The notes under the pieces were generated by a model. That model had not been told where the DNA came from, did no database searches, and was given only the letters and a program-made list of their open reading frames with translations. Positions 25,415 through 34,069 of a stretch of DNA of 64,000 nucleotides are shown here, piece after piece. The position numbers and the translations under genes are program-made. The first letter of the stretch is position 1. Every line of letters starts with the position of its first letter. The stretch comes from Gammaproteobacteria bacterium (GTDB taxonomy: Bacteria > Pseudomonadota > Gammaproteobacteria > Pseudomonadales > Azotimanducaceae): contig JAUIAV010000006.1 in assembly GCA_030425195.1 (NCBI GenBank), forward strand, positions 62,001-126,000, given 5' to 3'.

Positions 25415-26266
25415 TCAGCTCCCGGTGGAGGTGTAGTGGCGGATGCCGAAGCGCCAGGCAACGAGCGAAACGGCAAAGAAAAGGTAGCCGGCCAGCGGTG
25501 CCGCCACCTGCATCCAGAGCGTGCTGCCGAGGGGATCCTCGATACCGAGTATGGCCACCGCCGGGAAGTAGCTGATGCAGCCCAGAGGGACGACGAAGGT
25601 GAAGAAGCGGCGGAAACCCGGCTGATAGATCGCGAGCGGGTACTGAGCCGTTTCGACGCCGCCGTAGGTGAGCGTGTTCATGATCTCCAGGGATTCCACG
25701 GTCCAGAACGAAAGGGCCGCCTGAAAGATGAACAGCGCATAGAAGAAGACGACGCCGGACAGAATCGTGAACGCCATCAGTGCCAGCCGCCAGACCGTCC
25801 ACTCCACCGGCAGGAGCCACATGGCGATGCCGAGCACGATCAGACCCTGCAGCAGCCGGCCGATGCGGTGTATCTGAAACTCGTGTCCGGCCAGCTGCAG
25901 CACCGTGCTCCGGGGTCGGAGCAGCACCCGGTCGAAGTTGCCCGTCTTCACGAACTCCTGACCGAAGATGTCGAAACCCCTGGCCAGCGCTTCGCTGATC
26001 GGAAACGCGACGTTGACCATGCCGTACAGCAGCGCCACCTCGGCGAGCGACCATCGTCCGAGCATGCCGAAGCGGTCGAACAGGGCCCAGACGCCGAGCG
26101 CCTCCACGCCGGAAGTGACGAAATACCCCAGCGCCATGAGCACGAATGACAGCCGGTACTGCAGGGTGGCGCGGATGGACTGGCTGACGAAACGGCCATA
26201 GAGCGCCAGAGGTCCGGGACCGGTGTCCGGGATCCGGGACAGCCCCTGCGTGCTGACCTCAGCCAC
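25415..26266 (-). CDS. ABC-2 family transporter permease
   Basis: A 283-residue membrane protein with about six hydrophobic helices. It shows YRLSFVLMALGYFVTSGVEALGVWALFDRFG near residue 36, then the family-typical FDRVLLRPRSTVLQLAGHEFQIHRIGRLLQGLIVL near 130. This pattern (PF06182-like) occurs as paired permeases beside one ATPase. It starts with GTG at 26266, overlapping the previous permease by eight bases. Together with 26259-27080 and 27073-28068 it forms an ABC exporter. Cargo unknown. Confidence 0.87.
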   Translation of the reverse strand: MAEVSTQGLSRIPDTGPGPLALYGRFVSQSIRATLQYRLSFVLMALGYFVTSGVEALGVWALFDRFGMLGRWSLAEVALLYGMVNVAFPISEALARGFDIFGQEFVKTGNFDRVLLRPRSTVLQLAGHEFQIHRIGRLLQGLIVLGIAMWLLPVEWTVWRLALMAFTILSGVVFFYALFIFQAALSFWTVESLEIMNTLTYGGVETAQYPLAIYQPGFRRFFTFVVPLGCISYFPAVAILGIEDPLGSTLWMQVAAPLAGYLFFAVSLVAWRFGIRHYTSTGS

Positions 26267-27080
26267 CCTGCACCACCAGCCGGCGCCGGGCCCGGGTGAG
26301 GAGCGCCACGCCCATGCCGATCAGCAGCGCCGACCAGCCGAGCTGCATGCCGATCTCGAGCACCGCTTCGCTGGCGGGAATATGGCCGCTGTAGATACGG
26401 AACGGGACGTCGGCGAGACCCCGGAACGGCTGCCAGAACAGCACGCCCTGAAGCCAGTCCGGAAAGAGCGGCAGCGGTATGATCAGTCCCGACAGCAGCG
26501 GCACCACGCCGGGCATCATGCGGTTGAACCCCTCGCCGGAGATCGTCCACATGAGACTGATGTGCAGGATCATGGTCACCGCCGTGGAGAGCAGCAGCGT
26601 GGCCAGGGCCGATAGCAGAAAGAACCCGCCCGCAGCAGAACTCGCCGGCGGAGGAAGCGCCCATTCGGCGAGGCCCACCCAGGGCAGCATGAAGTAGGTG
26701 AAGGCGAGCATGGGCACCATGCGAAGCAGCGTGGGCGCGAGCCGGAAGGCCAGCGTCCGGGCGAACCAGAAGCCATAGAGGCCAACGGGCCGCAGCAACT
26801 CGTAAGCCACACCGCCGCTCCGGATCTGCTCGGCGATCTCCTTGTCCACGTTCCACGGCAGCAGCGCCAGCAGGGCCTGGCCGAGCCAGATATAGACGAG
26901 CACCTGAGCAAACGTCATCGGCGGCTCACTGACCGCGGAAGCATAGAAGGCGACGAAGACCATCACCTTGATGAAGCCCCAGAAGAGCTGAGTCCCGAAC
27001 CCGGCAAGCGCCGCCGCCCGGTACTGAAGCAGCATCCGGCAGCGGACGGCGACGATGGCGAGGAAGATCCGGCTATTCAC
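26259..27080 (-). CDS. ABC-2 family transporter permease
   Basis: A 273-residue membrane protein, paralogous in layout to the adjacent permease. Helices at about 20-45, 55-80, 105-130, 140-175 and 225-260. The family motif is seen in EIAEQIRSGGVAYELLRPVGLYGFWFARTLAFRL near residue 82, the counterpart of FDRVLLRPRS in the partner. GTG start at 27080 overlaps the ATPase stop. The two permeases probably form a heterodimeric channel. Confidence 0.87.
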   Translation of the reverse strand: MNSRIFLAIVAVRCRMLLQYRAAALAGFGTQLFWGFIKVMVFVAFYASAVSEPPMTFAQVLVYIWLGQALLALLPWNVDKEIAEQIRSGGVAYELLRPVGLYGFWFARTLAFRLAPTLLRMVPMLAFTYFMLPWVGLAEWALPPPASSAAGGFFLLSALATLLLSTAVTMILHISLMWTISGEGFNRMMPGVVPLLSGLIIPLPLFPDWLQGVLFWQPFRGLADVPFRIYSGHIPASEAVLEIGMQLGWSALLIGMGVALLTRARRRLVVQGG

Positions 27081-28068
27081 GGATACCCGTCCCGTCGACG
27101 CTCCGCACCTGCTGGTAGAGGGCGGCCACGGTTTCCTCGATGGGCGGATGCTCGACCATCAGATCCTGGACCGGGTAGGCGGCCGTCACCTCGGCGACGA
27201 ATTCGGGTACCCGGCTCTGAACCTCGAAGACGATCCGCTCGCCGCTCGAGGAGCGCACCAGGGCCGAATGGTGCGCCGCCAGCGCCACGGGCTCGGAGAA
27301 ATCCACCACCACCCGGCGCCGGTCGCTGCGGAGATCGGCCACCGTCCCATCCATCAGCAGGGTGCCATGATTGATGAGCATCACCCGGCTGCATAGCGCT
27401 TCCACGTCGTCCATGTCGTGGGTGGTCAACAGAACGGTGGTGCCGCGCTCGGTGTTCCGCCGTCTGATGAAGTCCCGCATGGCGAGCTTGGAGACGGCAT
27501 CGAGACCGATGGTGGGCTCGTCCAGAAAGAGAATTTCCGGGTCGTGCAGAAGCGATGCCGCCAGATCAGACCGCATGCGTTGACCCAGGCTCAGCTGACG
27601 GACCGGCACGTCAAGGAGCGGCACCAGGTCCAGAAGTTCCACCAGCTCGTCCCGCTCGCGGACATAGTGCGCCTGGGGCACCCGGTAGATGTCCCGCAGC
27701 AGTTCGAAGGACTCCACCACCGGCAGGTCCCACCAGAGCTGAGTGCGCTGACCGAACACCACGCCGATCCGGGCCACATGCTCGACCCGGGACTGCCAGG
27801 GTGTGAGCCCGGCGACTTCGCAGGTGCCGCCGGACGGCACCAGAATGCCGGAGAGGATCTTGATGGTGGTGGATTTACCGGCGCCGTTCGGGCCGATGTA
27901 GCCCACCAGATCTCCCCGGCCGATCTCGAAGCTGACGCCGTGCAGCGCTTCCACGGTACGGTAGCGGCGGCGGGCGATGCCTTTCAGCGCGCCCCAGAGG
28001 CCCGGGTCCCGTTCCGCTATCTGAAAGCGCTTAGCCAGATCGTTGACGACGATATACGGCTCGGACAT
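27073..28068 (-). CDS. ABC transporter ATP-binding protein
   Basis: A 331-residue ABC ATPase of the ABC-2 exporter type. Walker A GPNGAGKST near residue 58, Q-loop GVVFGQRTQLWWDLP near 102, signature LSLGQRMRSDLA near 160 (LSLGQ in place of LSGGQ), Walker B ILFLDEPTIGLD near 180, H-loop TTHDMDD near 213. A C-terminal extension of about 90 residues follows. First gene of a three-gene exporter with the two overlapping permeases. It begins 66 bases after the BtuB-like receptor stop and could lie on the same B12-controlled transcript. Confidence 0.9.
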   Translation of the reverse strand: MSEPYIVVNDLAKRFQIAERDPGLWGALKGIARRRYRTVEALHGVSFEIGRGDLVGYIGPNGAGKSTTIKILSGILVPSGGTCEVAGLTPWQSRVEHVARIGVVFGQRTQLWWDLPVVESFELLRDIYRVPQAHYVRERDELVELLDLVPLLDVPVRQLSLGQRMRSDLAASLLHDPEILFLDEPTIGLDAVSKLAMRDFIRRRNTERGTTVLLTTHDMDDVEALCSRVMLINHGTLLMDGTVADLRSDRRRVVVDFSEPVALAAHHSALVRSSSGERIVFEVQSRVPEFVAEVTAAYPVQDLMVEHPPIEETVAALYQQVRSVDGTGIRE

Positions 28069-28134
28069 GCCGGCTCACCAGCGGGAGGGCCGGGCATTCT
28101 AATCACGCCAACATGACGGCTCAAGCGGTCGCAC

Positions 28135-30075
28135 TCAGCGACCCGCAGATACCCGGAATCCGGCGTAGAACCCCCTGCCTGGATTCTGAAACCCGAAAAG
28201 ATCCACCTGCTTCTCGTCAAAAAGGTTTTCCGCGCGGCCGAACAGGGTGAGCCACGGGGTCAGCGCGTACTCGCCGGTCAGGTTCACCAGGGTATAGGCA
28301 TTCAGGGTTACCGTCTGGGCCGGGAAGGTGAAGACCGTATCCGTCTGGCTGCCCGTATAGGACAGATTCAGATTCACATTGCCGCGATCATCGTGGAAGA
28401 CGTGATTGAGATTGATCGCACCCTGATGTCGGGGCCGGCGGATCTCGCGCACGTCGCCTTCTGCCGGTGCCCCTTCCGGCTGCCTGGAATCGGTGTAGGT
28501 GTAGTTGGCGCTGAGGGTCAGAGCGCCCGTCAGCATGGCATGCAGCTCCAGCTCCACACCCTCCCGGCTGCTCCTGTCGTCCAGATTGACGGGCGTACTG
28601 GGAAAGCCGACCAGCTGGATCTCGTCCTCCAGTTCCTCGTTGAAGTACGTCACGAGCATCCTGAGACGATTTGCCAGAAGCTGCTGTTCCACGCCGATGT
28701 CGAAGCCCTCGTTCTTCTCCGGCTTCAGGTCCGGGTTGCCGATGAAGAAATCCGGACTGAAACCGAATCGCTCCGTGAAGGAAGGGCGCTTCTGGCCGGT
28801 CCCGAAACTGCCCTTGATCCGCGTACCGGTGCCCTGAACGAGGTAGGAGCCGGTGGCACGATAGGTAGTGACGTCTTTGAATTCGCTGTTGTCGTCGTGG
28901 CGCACGCTCGCCGACAGGACCAGCTGGTCAACCGGCTGCGTGAGGAACTCGAGCACAACGCCCAGATTGTCCAGGGTCTGGTCCTGGTCCGCGAAGGCCG
29001 TGCGCTGCTCGTACGCCTCGTCCTCATAGTCCACACCCAGAGTCAGCCGGTGACGGTCCAGCTGCGGCCGGCTGCCCAGGTTCATCGTGCTCTGAAAGTA
29101 GACCCCGTCCTTTTCCGCCGCGTACATGCTGTCGAAACCGCCGATGGTTTCATTGTCCGTATCCAGGTAGGTGTATCGGAGTGTGTTGTCCCAGCGACCG
29201 TCCAGCAGGGTGAGTCCCGCATCGATGCTGAGCTGGAACTGCTCCCGGTCGGTTCCGTCGTCGGTGTCCACCGGCAACCCCGCATTCGAGCCGTCGAACC
29301 GGATCGTATCGTCCATGTAGCGGCTGGAGAAGCCGACGCGGAACGTATCGGTGAGCTCGTAACGTCCGTTCAGACCGATCGTGGTGTTTTCATAACCGTC
29401 TTTCTCCCGGCCGGATTCTGCCGCGCTCACTCCGTCGGTCTCATACCGGGAGGCGCTGAAATCCAGACTCCCCCGATCGCTGGCGAGCCCCATGCGGCCA
29501 CCACCATTGACCGTGCCGAAGCTGCCGCCCTCGAAGAACGCGCTGGCGGACAGGGGTTCCCGGCCCCGCCGGGTGGTGATGTTGAGAATGCCCGCCATGG
29601 CATCACTGCCCCAGAGGGCGCTCTGAGGTCCACGCACCAGTTCGATGGAGGCGATGTCGAAGCTGGTGAGCGAACCGAAATTGAACTCGTCTCCGCCTGC
29701 CGGATCGTTGACCTCCACGCCGTCGATCACTACCAGCAGATGATTGGCTTCCGAACCGCGCACGCGGACCTGAGTGACCGAACCGTTGGTAGACGTCCGG
29801 CTCAGGGCCACGCCGGGCAGATCACGAAGCAGATCCGCGGCGAAAACCTGCTGACGCGCTTCGATCTGGGACTCATCCATCACGGAGACCGCGCTGCCTG
29901 CTTCCGACAGGACAATCGGTGTACGGTGGGCGGTGACCACCAGGGTCTCAACGGCTTCTGAATCTGTTTCATCGACCCCGTCGGCCTGTGTGGCCGCAGC
30001 CAGCGGTGTCGAGCAGATGGACAGCAGGCAGATGAAACATGCGGGTAACCCGCCGCGCCGGGAAATGATGGACAT
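28135..30075 (-). CDS. btuB: BtuB-like TonB-dependent receptor (cobalamin-regulated)
   Basis: A 646-residue TonB-dependent receptor. A signal peptide of about 35 residues with Cys-rich hydrophobic core is followed by a TonB-box-like VETLVVTAHR, plug with ASVSVMDE-like GSAVSVMDESQIEARQ, RVRGSEANHLLVVIDGVEVNDPAGGDEFNFGSL and IELVRGPQSALWGSDAMAGILNI, then a barrel ending in FYAGFRVSAGR. The plug sequence VIDGVEVNDP...GPQSALWGSDA and total length match BtuB. ATG at 30075 has GAGGAG at good spacing. The leader carries a cobalamin riboswitch, supporting corrinoid uptake. No btuCDF follows; an ABC-2 exporter does. Confidence 0.9.
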   Translation of the reverse strand: MSIISRRGGLPACFICLLSICSTPLAAATQADGVDETDSEAVETLVVTAHRTPIVLSEAGSAVSVMDESQIEARQQVFAADLLRDLPGVALSRTSTNGSVTQVRVRGSEANHLLVVIDGVEVNDPAGGDEFNFGSLTSFDIASIELVRGPQSALWGSDAMAGILNITTRRGREPLSASAFFEGGSFGTVNGGGRMGLASDRGSLDFSASRYETDGVSAAESGREKDGYENTTIGLNGRYELTDTFRVGFSSRYMDDTIRFDGSNAGLPVDTDDGTDREQFQLSIDAGLTLLDGRWDNTLRYTYLDTDNETIGGFDSMYAAEKDGVYFQSTMNLGSRPQLDRHRLTLGVDYEDEAYEQRTAFADQDQTLDNLGVVLEFLTQPVDQLVLSASVRHDDNSEFKDVTTYRATGSYLVQGTGTRIKGSFGTGQKRPSFTERFGFSPDFFIGNPDLKPEKNEGFDIGVEQQLLANRLRMLVTYFNEELEDEIQLVGFPSTPVNLDDRSSREGVELELHAMLTGALTLSANYTYTDSRQPEGAPAEGDVREIRRPRHQGAINLNHVFHDDRGNVNLNLSYTGSQTDTVFTFPAQTVTLNAYTLVNLTGEYALTPWLTLFGRAENLFDEKQVDLFGFQNPGRGFYAGFRVSAGR

Positions 30076-30150
30076 GGGAACTCTCCTCGCCATGCTTCCC
30101 CGCACGGCAGAACGTCGACTGAAAGCCGGCGCTTGATCACCGGCACCTCA

Positions 30151-30410
30151 TGCCTGGGTCGGTCTCCGGACTGACGAGTGAAGAATGAAATCTCCTGACG
30201 GGTATCGCCTTCCCACGAATCCTAAGAATCGCAGTGGCTGGCTCGACGCGAGGCGTGAGCCCGATCCCTTCCGTGTGCCGCTCATTGCACACACTCGATC
30301 ACCGTTGCGGGGGCAGTGTCGGCTTTCGGTCTGCATCCGGATGGATCGCGACCGTCACACGACTTCCCATGCGCCCTGTCAGCTGGCAGGACACACCCAG
30401 GCAAGCGCAG
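30151..30410 (-). promoter_or_regulatory. Cobalamin (adenosylcobalamin) riboswitch
   Basis: On the minus strand the BtuB leader reads, in order, GGGAAGTCGTGTGA (about 30355-30368), GACACTGCCCCCGCAACGG (30302-30320), the B12-box AGCCACTG (30232-30239), GGGAAGGC (30207-30214) and GTCCGGAGACCGACCCAGGCA-like closing arm ending at 30151. These are the conserved blocks of the cobalamin aptamer with correct order and spacing. The aptamer ends about 75 bases upstream of the start codon at 30075. The 5' boundary is approximate. Confidence 0.95.
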
Positions 30411-30522
30411 CAACCTACTGCCACGGGCCGTGGAACACAAGAGTCTGTCCACGAGTGTTTGTCACGATCAGGATGAATACCCCTCTGCTACACTGCGCTC
30501 CCGAAATCCGTCAGGGGCCATC

Positions 30523-30900
30523 GTGAACAGATATCTGACTGCGCAGGGCGTCGGCGCTCTGCTCTTATGCCTGATGCTCAATCCGAACGCACACGCGGAA
30601 GACTTCGCCGGCACCTGGACGCTCACTCTGGACACGCCGAACGGGGTGCAGAACCCGACTCTGGTGGTCGAGAAAAACGGTGAGACGTATTCCGGCGTCT
30701 ACAACAGCCTCCGCGGCCCCATCGATGTCCCCGAGATCTCCCGGGATGGCAACGCCTTCTCGTTCCCACTGGTGATCAAGGTGCCCATCGGCGACATCCA
30801 GGTGGATTACACCGGTACTTTCGAGGGCGATGACATGATGGGCAGCGTGCAGAGTCCCCGGGGCGAGGTGCCTTTCACCGCCAGGAAGACAGCCCCCTGA
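30523..30900 (+). CDS. Small secreted hypothetical protein
   Basis: A 125-residue exported protein. A GTG start at 30523 after GGGG gives a signal peptide (RYLTAQGVGALLLCLMLNPNAHA) cleaved near residue 23. The mature part (FAGTWTLTLDTPNGVQ, LVVEKNGETYSGVYNS, DVPEISRDGNAFSFPLVI, VDYTGTFEGDDMMGSV) alternates short beta strands, like a small lipocalin-type barrel. No known family assigned. It precedes the L,D-transpeptidase by 32 bases on the same strand. An upstream in-frame ATG would run through the riboswitch region and is rejected. Confidence 0.75.
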   Translation: MNRYLTAQGVGALLLCLMLNPNAHAEDFAGTWTLTLDTPNGVQNPTLVVEKNGETYSGVYNSLRGPIDVPEISRDGNAFSFPLVIKVPIGDIQVDYTGTFEGDDMMGSVQSPRGEVPFTARKTAP

Positions 30901-30932
30901 TCGCGCCCGCGGGCTTCCGGGGCACCGGTGAC

Positions 30933-32567
30933 ATGGAAACGGCAGGCGGCAGACGGTGGCGCCGGACGCTTTCGAAAGCCTTCCTCATCCTCACGCTGGT
31001 GCCCGTCGCGGCAACAGCTGCCGTCCCGGACGTCGCCTCCGGGGTCCGGACCTTTCTCGAAGGCCTGGATGCCGGTGATGCGCCCATCGTGGCCGGACGT
31101 AGCCTGAACGAGCCCGCCCGGCTCTCACAACTCTACCGCCATCGCGATCACGCACCGCTCTGGGTTGCCGGCGGGGAACTCGAGGCGGAGGCTGCAAGCA
31201 TGCTGACGGCCATCAGTCAGTCCGTCGCCCATGGCTTCTCCGCCGAGCGCTACCACCGCTCGGCCCTCGAGTCGCTGTCCACGGCCGCACAGGATGATGC
31301 CAGGCTGGCGCTGGAACTGCTGCTGACGGACGCCTTTCTGAGTCAGGCGCTGCACCGGGGACGCGGTGCGGTCTCGCCGCCGAACCTGGACGCGGACTGG
31401 CAGGTACCGCAGGCGGAAATCGACGCCGGCAATCTGCTCCTCGCCACTGCCACCGAAGGCGAAGGTGTTCTTGGTACGCTCGATGGTCTCTGGCCGCCGG
31501 ATCCGGAATACGCCCGTCTGGTCGCACGCAGAGCAGAAATTGCGGCAGGCGGCGAGGAGGTGACGGTGCAGATCGCCGGCGGACCGCTCATTCGGCCGGG
31601 ACAGTCCAACGACCGGGTCGTGCTGCTCAAGGAGCGTCTGCTCGGGCCCGGCGCTCACACACCGGTTTACGACGATGCACTCCGTCGGGAGGTGGAAACC
31701 TTCCAGCGTTCTGCCGGCCTGGAACCGGACGGCATCGTGGGAGACAACACGCTGGAAGTGCTCAATGCGACCCGGGTCTCCTGGCTGGACCGGATCGATG
31801 CCAACCTCGAACGCTGGCGCTGGCTGCCGCGGGAAACACCGGATACCTATATCCGGGTGAATATTGCCGCTTTCACGCTGCGGGCGATGGACGGAGGCGA
31901 TCCGGCCCTCACCATGAACGTCATCGTCGGCAGGCCCTATCGACGCACGCCCGTGTTCACGGAGACGCTCAAGTATCTGGTGTTGAATCCGTACTGGAAC
32001 GTACCGCACTCGATTGCGGTGAAAGACAAGCTGCCGCTGCTCAAAGCGAACGCGGCCGCAGAGGCAGCCAGAGGCTATCAGGTGCGGCCCCATGGCGCGG
32101 AAGATTTCGTCGCCGTCGACGCAGTGGACTGGGAGGCGGTCACGCCGCGCAGCTTCAGCTATCACCTGCGGCAGCGACCGGGTCCGGAAAACGCACTCGG
32201 ACAGTCGAAATTCATGCTGCCGAATCCCTATGCCGTCTATCTCCACGACACGCCCTCCCGGGACCTGTTCGCCCGGCAGGAGCGGACGTTCAGCTCCGGC
32301 TGCATCCGTCTCGAGGATCCGGTAGCGCTTGCGGCATGGCTGCTCCGGCGCGAGCAGAATCGGGATGCGGAGCGCGTGCCGCAGCTGATCGAATCCGGAG
32401 AAACACACACGCTCTATCTCAAGTCTCCGGTGCCCGTTTATCTGGTGTATTTCACCGCGTTCTCTCTGGAGGACGGTACCGTGACCTTCCGGCGTGACAT
32501 CTATGAGCGGGACCGGGTGCTGATCGAGGCCCTGAAATCCCAGGACTCGGAATGGACATCGATATGA
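30933..32567 (+). CDS. YcbB/LdtD-type L,D-transpeptidase
   Basis: A 544-residue periplasmic L,D-transpeptidase that forms 3-3 peptidoglycan crosslinks. Signal peptide at about 10-33; scaffold domain to about 200; a peptidoglycan-binding segment near 215-265 (GQSNDRVVLLKERLL, DGIVGDNTLEVLN); YkuD catalytic domain from about 300 with NPYWNVPHSIAVKDKLP, HDTPSRDLFARQ and SSGCIRLEDP, nucleophile Cys457. Domain order and length match YcbB (LdtD). Its stop overlaps an M15-like peptidase gene, so synthesis and editing of the wall appear coupled. Confidence 0.92.
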   Translation: METAGGRRWRRTLSKAFLILTLVPVAATAAVPDVASGVRTFLEGLDAGDAPIVAGRSLNEPARLSQLYRHRDHAPLWVAGGELEAEAASMLTAISQSVAHGFSAERYHRSALESLSTAAQDDARLALELLLTDAFLSQALHRGRGAVSPPNLDADWQVPQAEIDAGNLLLATATEGEGVLGTLDGLWPPDPEYARLVARRAEIAAGGEEVTVQIAGGPLIRPGQSNDRVVLLKERLLGPGAHTPVYDDALRREVETFQRSAGLEPDGIVGDNTLEVLNATRVSWLDRIDANLERWRWLPRETPDTYIRVNIAAFTLRAMDGGDPALTMNVIVGRPYRRTPVFTETLKYLVLNPYWNVPHSIAVKDKLPLLKANAAAEAARGYQVRPHGAEDFVAVDAVDWEAVTPRSFSYHLRQRPGPENALGQSKFMLPNPYAVYLHDTPSRDLFARQERTFSSGCIRLEDPVALAAWLLRREQNRDAERVPQLIESGETHTLYLKSPVPVYLVYFTAFSLEDGTVTFRRDIYERDRVLIEALKSQDSEWTSI

Positions 32568-33514
32568 GACAGAAGCTTCAGAGCGCGCTCAGCAGTGCGC
32601 GCGTGCTCTGTACGGCACTTCTCCTGGGAACGGCGTCCACCGCCTCGGGCTGGGACGCAGCCCGTCTGGAGATGCCGCTCATGATCAATGAACGGATCGT
32701 ACCCTATCCGGTGTTCGCAATTTTCGTCATGCCCGGCAGCCCGATCAGCGTGGGTTTCATCGACGCGAGCGGCGGCGCGACCCTCTCTTTCGCCGGCCGG
32801 TCGCTGACGGACAGCCGGAACCTGATCGCCCCTGACGCCCCGGGACTGGAGGTTCTGGAAATCAGAAACGACGCCACCGGCGAGACGGCGCGGATTCAGG
32901 TGTTCACACTGACACCCGCGACGGCGGTCGGCAGTGACGGACGCCTGAACGGCTATCGGATCGGCGCTTACCCGAGTGAGCCGCTGCGAGGCCTCGACAT
33001 CTATCTGCCGCCGGAAGGCTACGTGGAGGTAACGGAAGCAAACGCCGGCACGCCGGTTTCACCCAACTTCACGCTGGGTGAGTTCGTCGCCAAACAGGCC
33101 TCCGGCTATCCCAAGTATCTGGTGCTCAGGTCGTCGCTGCTGCTCAAGCTCGAGAACATTCTCGCGAGCCTGAACCAGGCGGGACACCCCACCGAGGATT
33201 TCGTGATCATGAGCGGCTACCGGACCCCCTACTACAACCGGGCCATCGGCAACGTGCCCTACAGCCGGCACGTCTATGGGGGCGCCGCGGACTTCTACAT
33301 CGATCAGTCGCCCCGGGATGGCAGGATGGACGATCTGAACGGCGACGGCCGGGTGGATCGGGCGGATGCCCGCTGGCTGGCCGAGTTCATCGATGCCATG
33401 TCACGACGCGGCGCCTTCGGCCCCCGCATCGGCGGGATCGGCATCTATGGATCCACGTCCGCCCACGGGCCGTTCGTGCACGTGGACGTGCGCGGCACCA
33501 GAGCGCGCTGGTAG
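32552..33514 (+). CDS. M15/DUF882-like peptidase, exported
   Basis: A 320-residue exported protein. Signal peptide to about residue 34. The C-terminal half is a Peptidase_M15_3-like zinc domain: SPNFTLGEFVAKQ near 170, VIMSGYRTPYYNRAIGN near 220, YSRHVYGGAADFYID (HxxxxxxD ligands) and GPFVHVDVRG for the third ligand. These enzymes cut D-Ala-containing wall peptides. The insert DLNGDGRVDRADARWL is a calcium-binding EF-hand/dockerin-like loop, an unusual addition. Start at 32552 gives a 16-base overlap with the transpeptidase; ATG at 32564 is an alternative with an ATGA overlap. Confidence 0.83.
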   Translation: MDIDMRQKLQSALSSARVLCTALLLGTASTASGWDAARLEMPLMINERIVPYPVFAIFVMPGSPISVGFIDASGGATLSFAGRSLTDSRNLIAPDAPGLEVLEIRNDATGETARIQVFTLTPATAVGSDGRLNGYRIGAYPSEPLRGLDIYLPPEGYVEVTEANAGTPVSPNFTLGEFVAKQASGYPKYLVLRSSLLLKLENILASLNQAGHPTEDFVIMSGYRTPYYNRAIGNVPYSRHVYGGAADFYIDQSPRDGRMDDLNGDGRVDRADARWLAEFIDAMSRRGAFGPRIGGIGIYGSTSAHGPFVHVDVRGTRARW

Positions 33515-33516
33515 GT

Positions 33517-34014
33517 TCAATCGGCTCCGTCGAACTGCGCTTCGTAAGTGCCGACCGAGGCATACACTTCCACGCTTCCGTCTTTCAGCAGCAGCAGGAT
33601 GTCATAGGGCCGGAACTGATCCCGGTACTCCATGCCCGGACTGCCCACCGGCATCGCGGGGACGGCCAGTCCCAGCGCCCCTTCCGGCGGATCGTCCAGA
33701 AACGCCTGGATGAAGCGGGCGGGCACATGACCTTCGAAGACATAGCCCTCTTCGCTGACACCCGTGTGGCATGAGCCATAGCGCAGCGGAACGCCGAGCT
33801 CCCGCTTGAACTCACCCAGCTCGTCCGGGTGATGGCCCGTGCTGGTGAAGCCGTTGTCGGCCAGGTGATCCATCCACAGAGTGCAGCAGCCACAGGTGGG
33901 AGACTTGTACACATCGAGATGGATTGAAGCGCCATCCTGCTGCGCCATCGCAGCACCGGGCAGAACGAGCCATAGCGTGAGACCGAACGTGGCCAGGAAC
34001 GGGCGGACCCTCAT
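33517..34014 (-). CDS. DUF411 domain metal-binding protein, exported
   Basis: A 165-residue exported protein. Signal peptide (RVRPFLATFGLTLWLVLPGAAMA), then the DUF411 core: LDVYKSPTCGCCTLWMDHLADNGF with CGCC near residue 42, RYGSCHTGVSEEGYVFEGHVPARFI and LAVPAMPVGSPGME. DUF411 proteins are often linked with copper handling, though no biochemical role is firm. The ATG at 34014 is favoured because a perfect AGGAGG lies five bases upstream; a GTG at 34020 would overlap that site. No copper exporter is adjacent. Confidence 0.85.
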   Translation of the reverse strand: MRVRPFLATFGLTLWLVLPGAAMAQQDGASIHLDVYKSPTCGCCTLWMDHLADNGFTSTGHHPDELGEFKRELGVPLRYGSCHTGVSEEGYVFEGHVPARFIQAFLDDPPEGALGLAVPAMPVGSPGMEYRDQFRPYDILLLLKDGSVEVYASVGTYEAQFDGAD

Positions 34015-34069
34015 GATCACCTCCTATGGGGCAGACAGTTTTCCAGCAGCGCAATCATGGACCGCCGTC

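Noticed and set aside
30316-30522. N-terminal extension of the 30523 gene to an ATG at 30316
   Set aside because: The extension would overlap the cobalamin riboswitch and lacks any signal or domain; the GTG at 30523 starts a good signal peptide.
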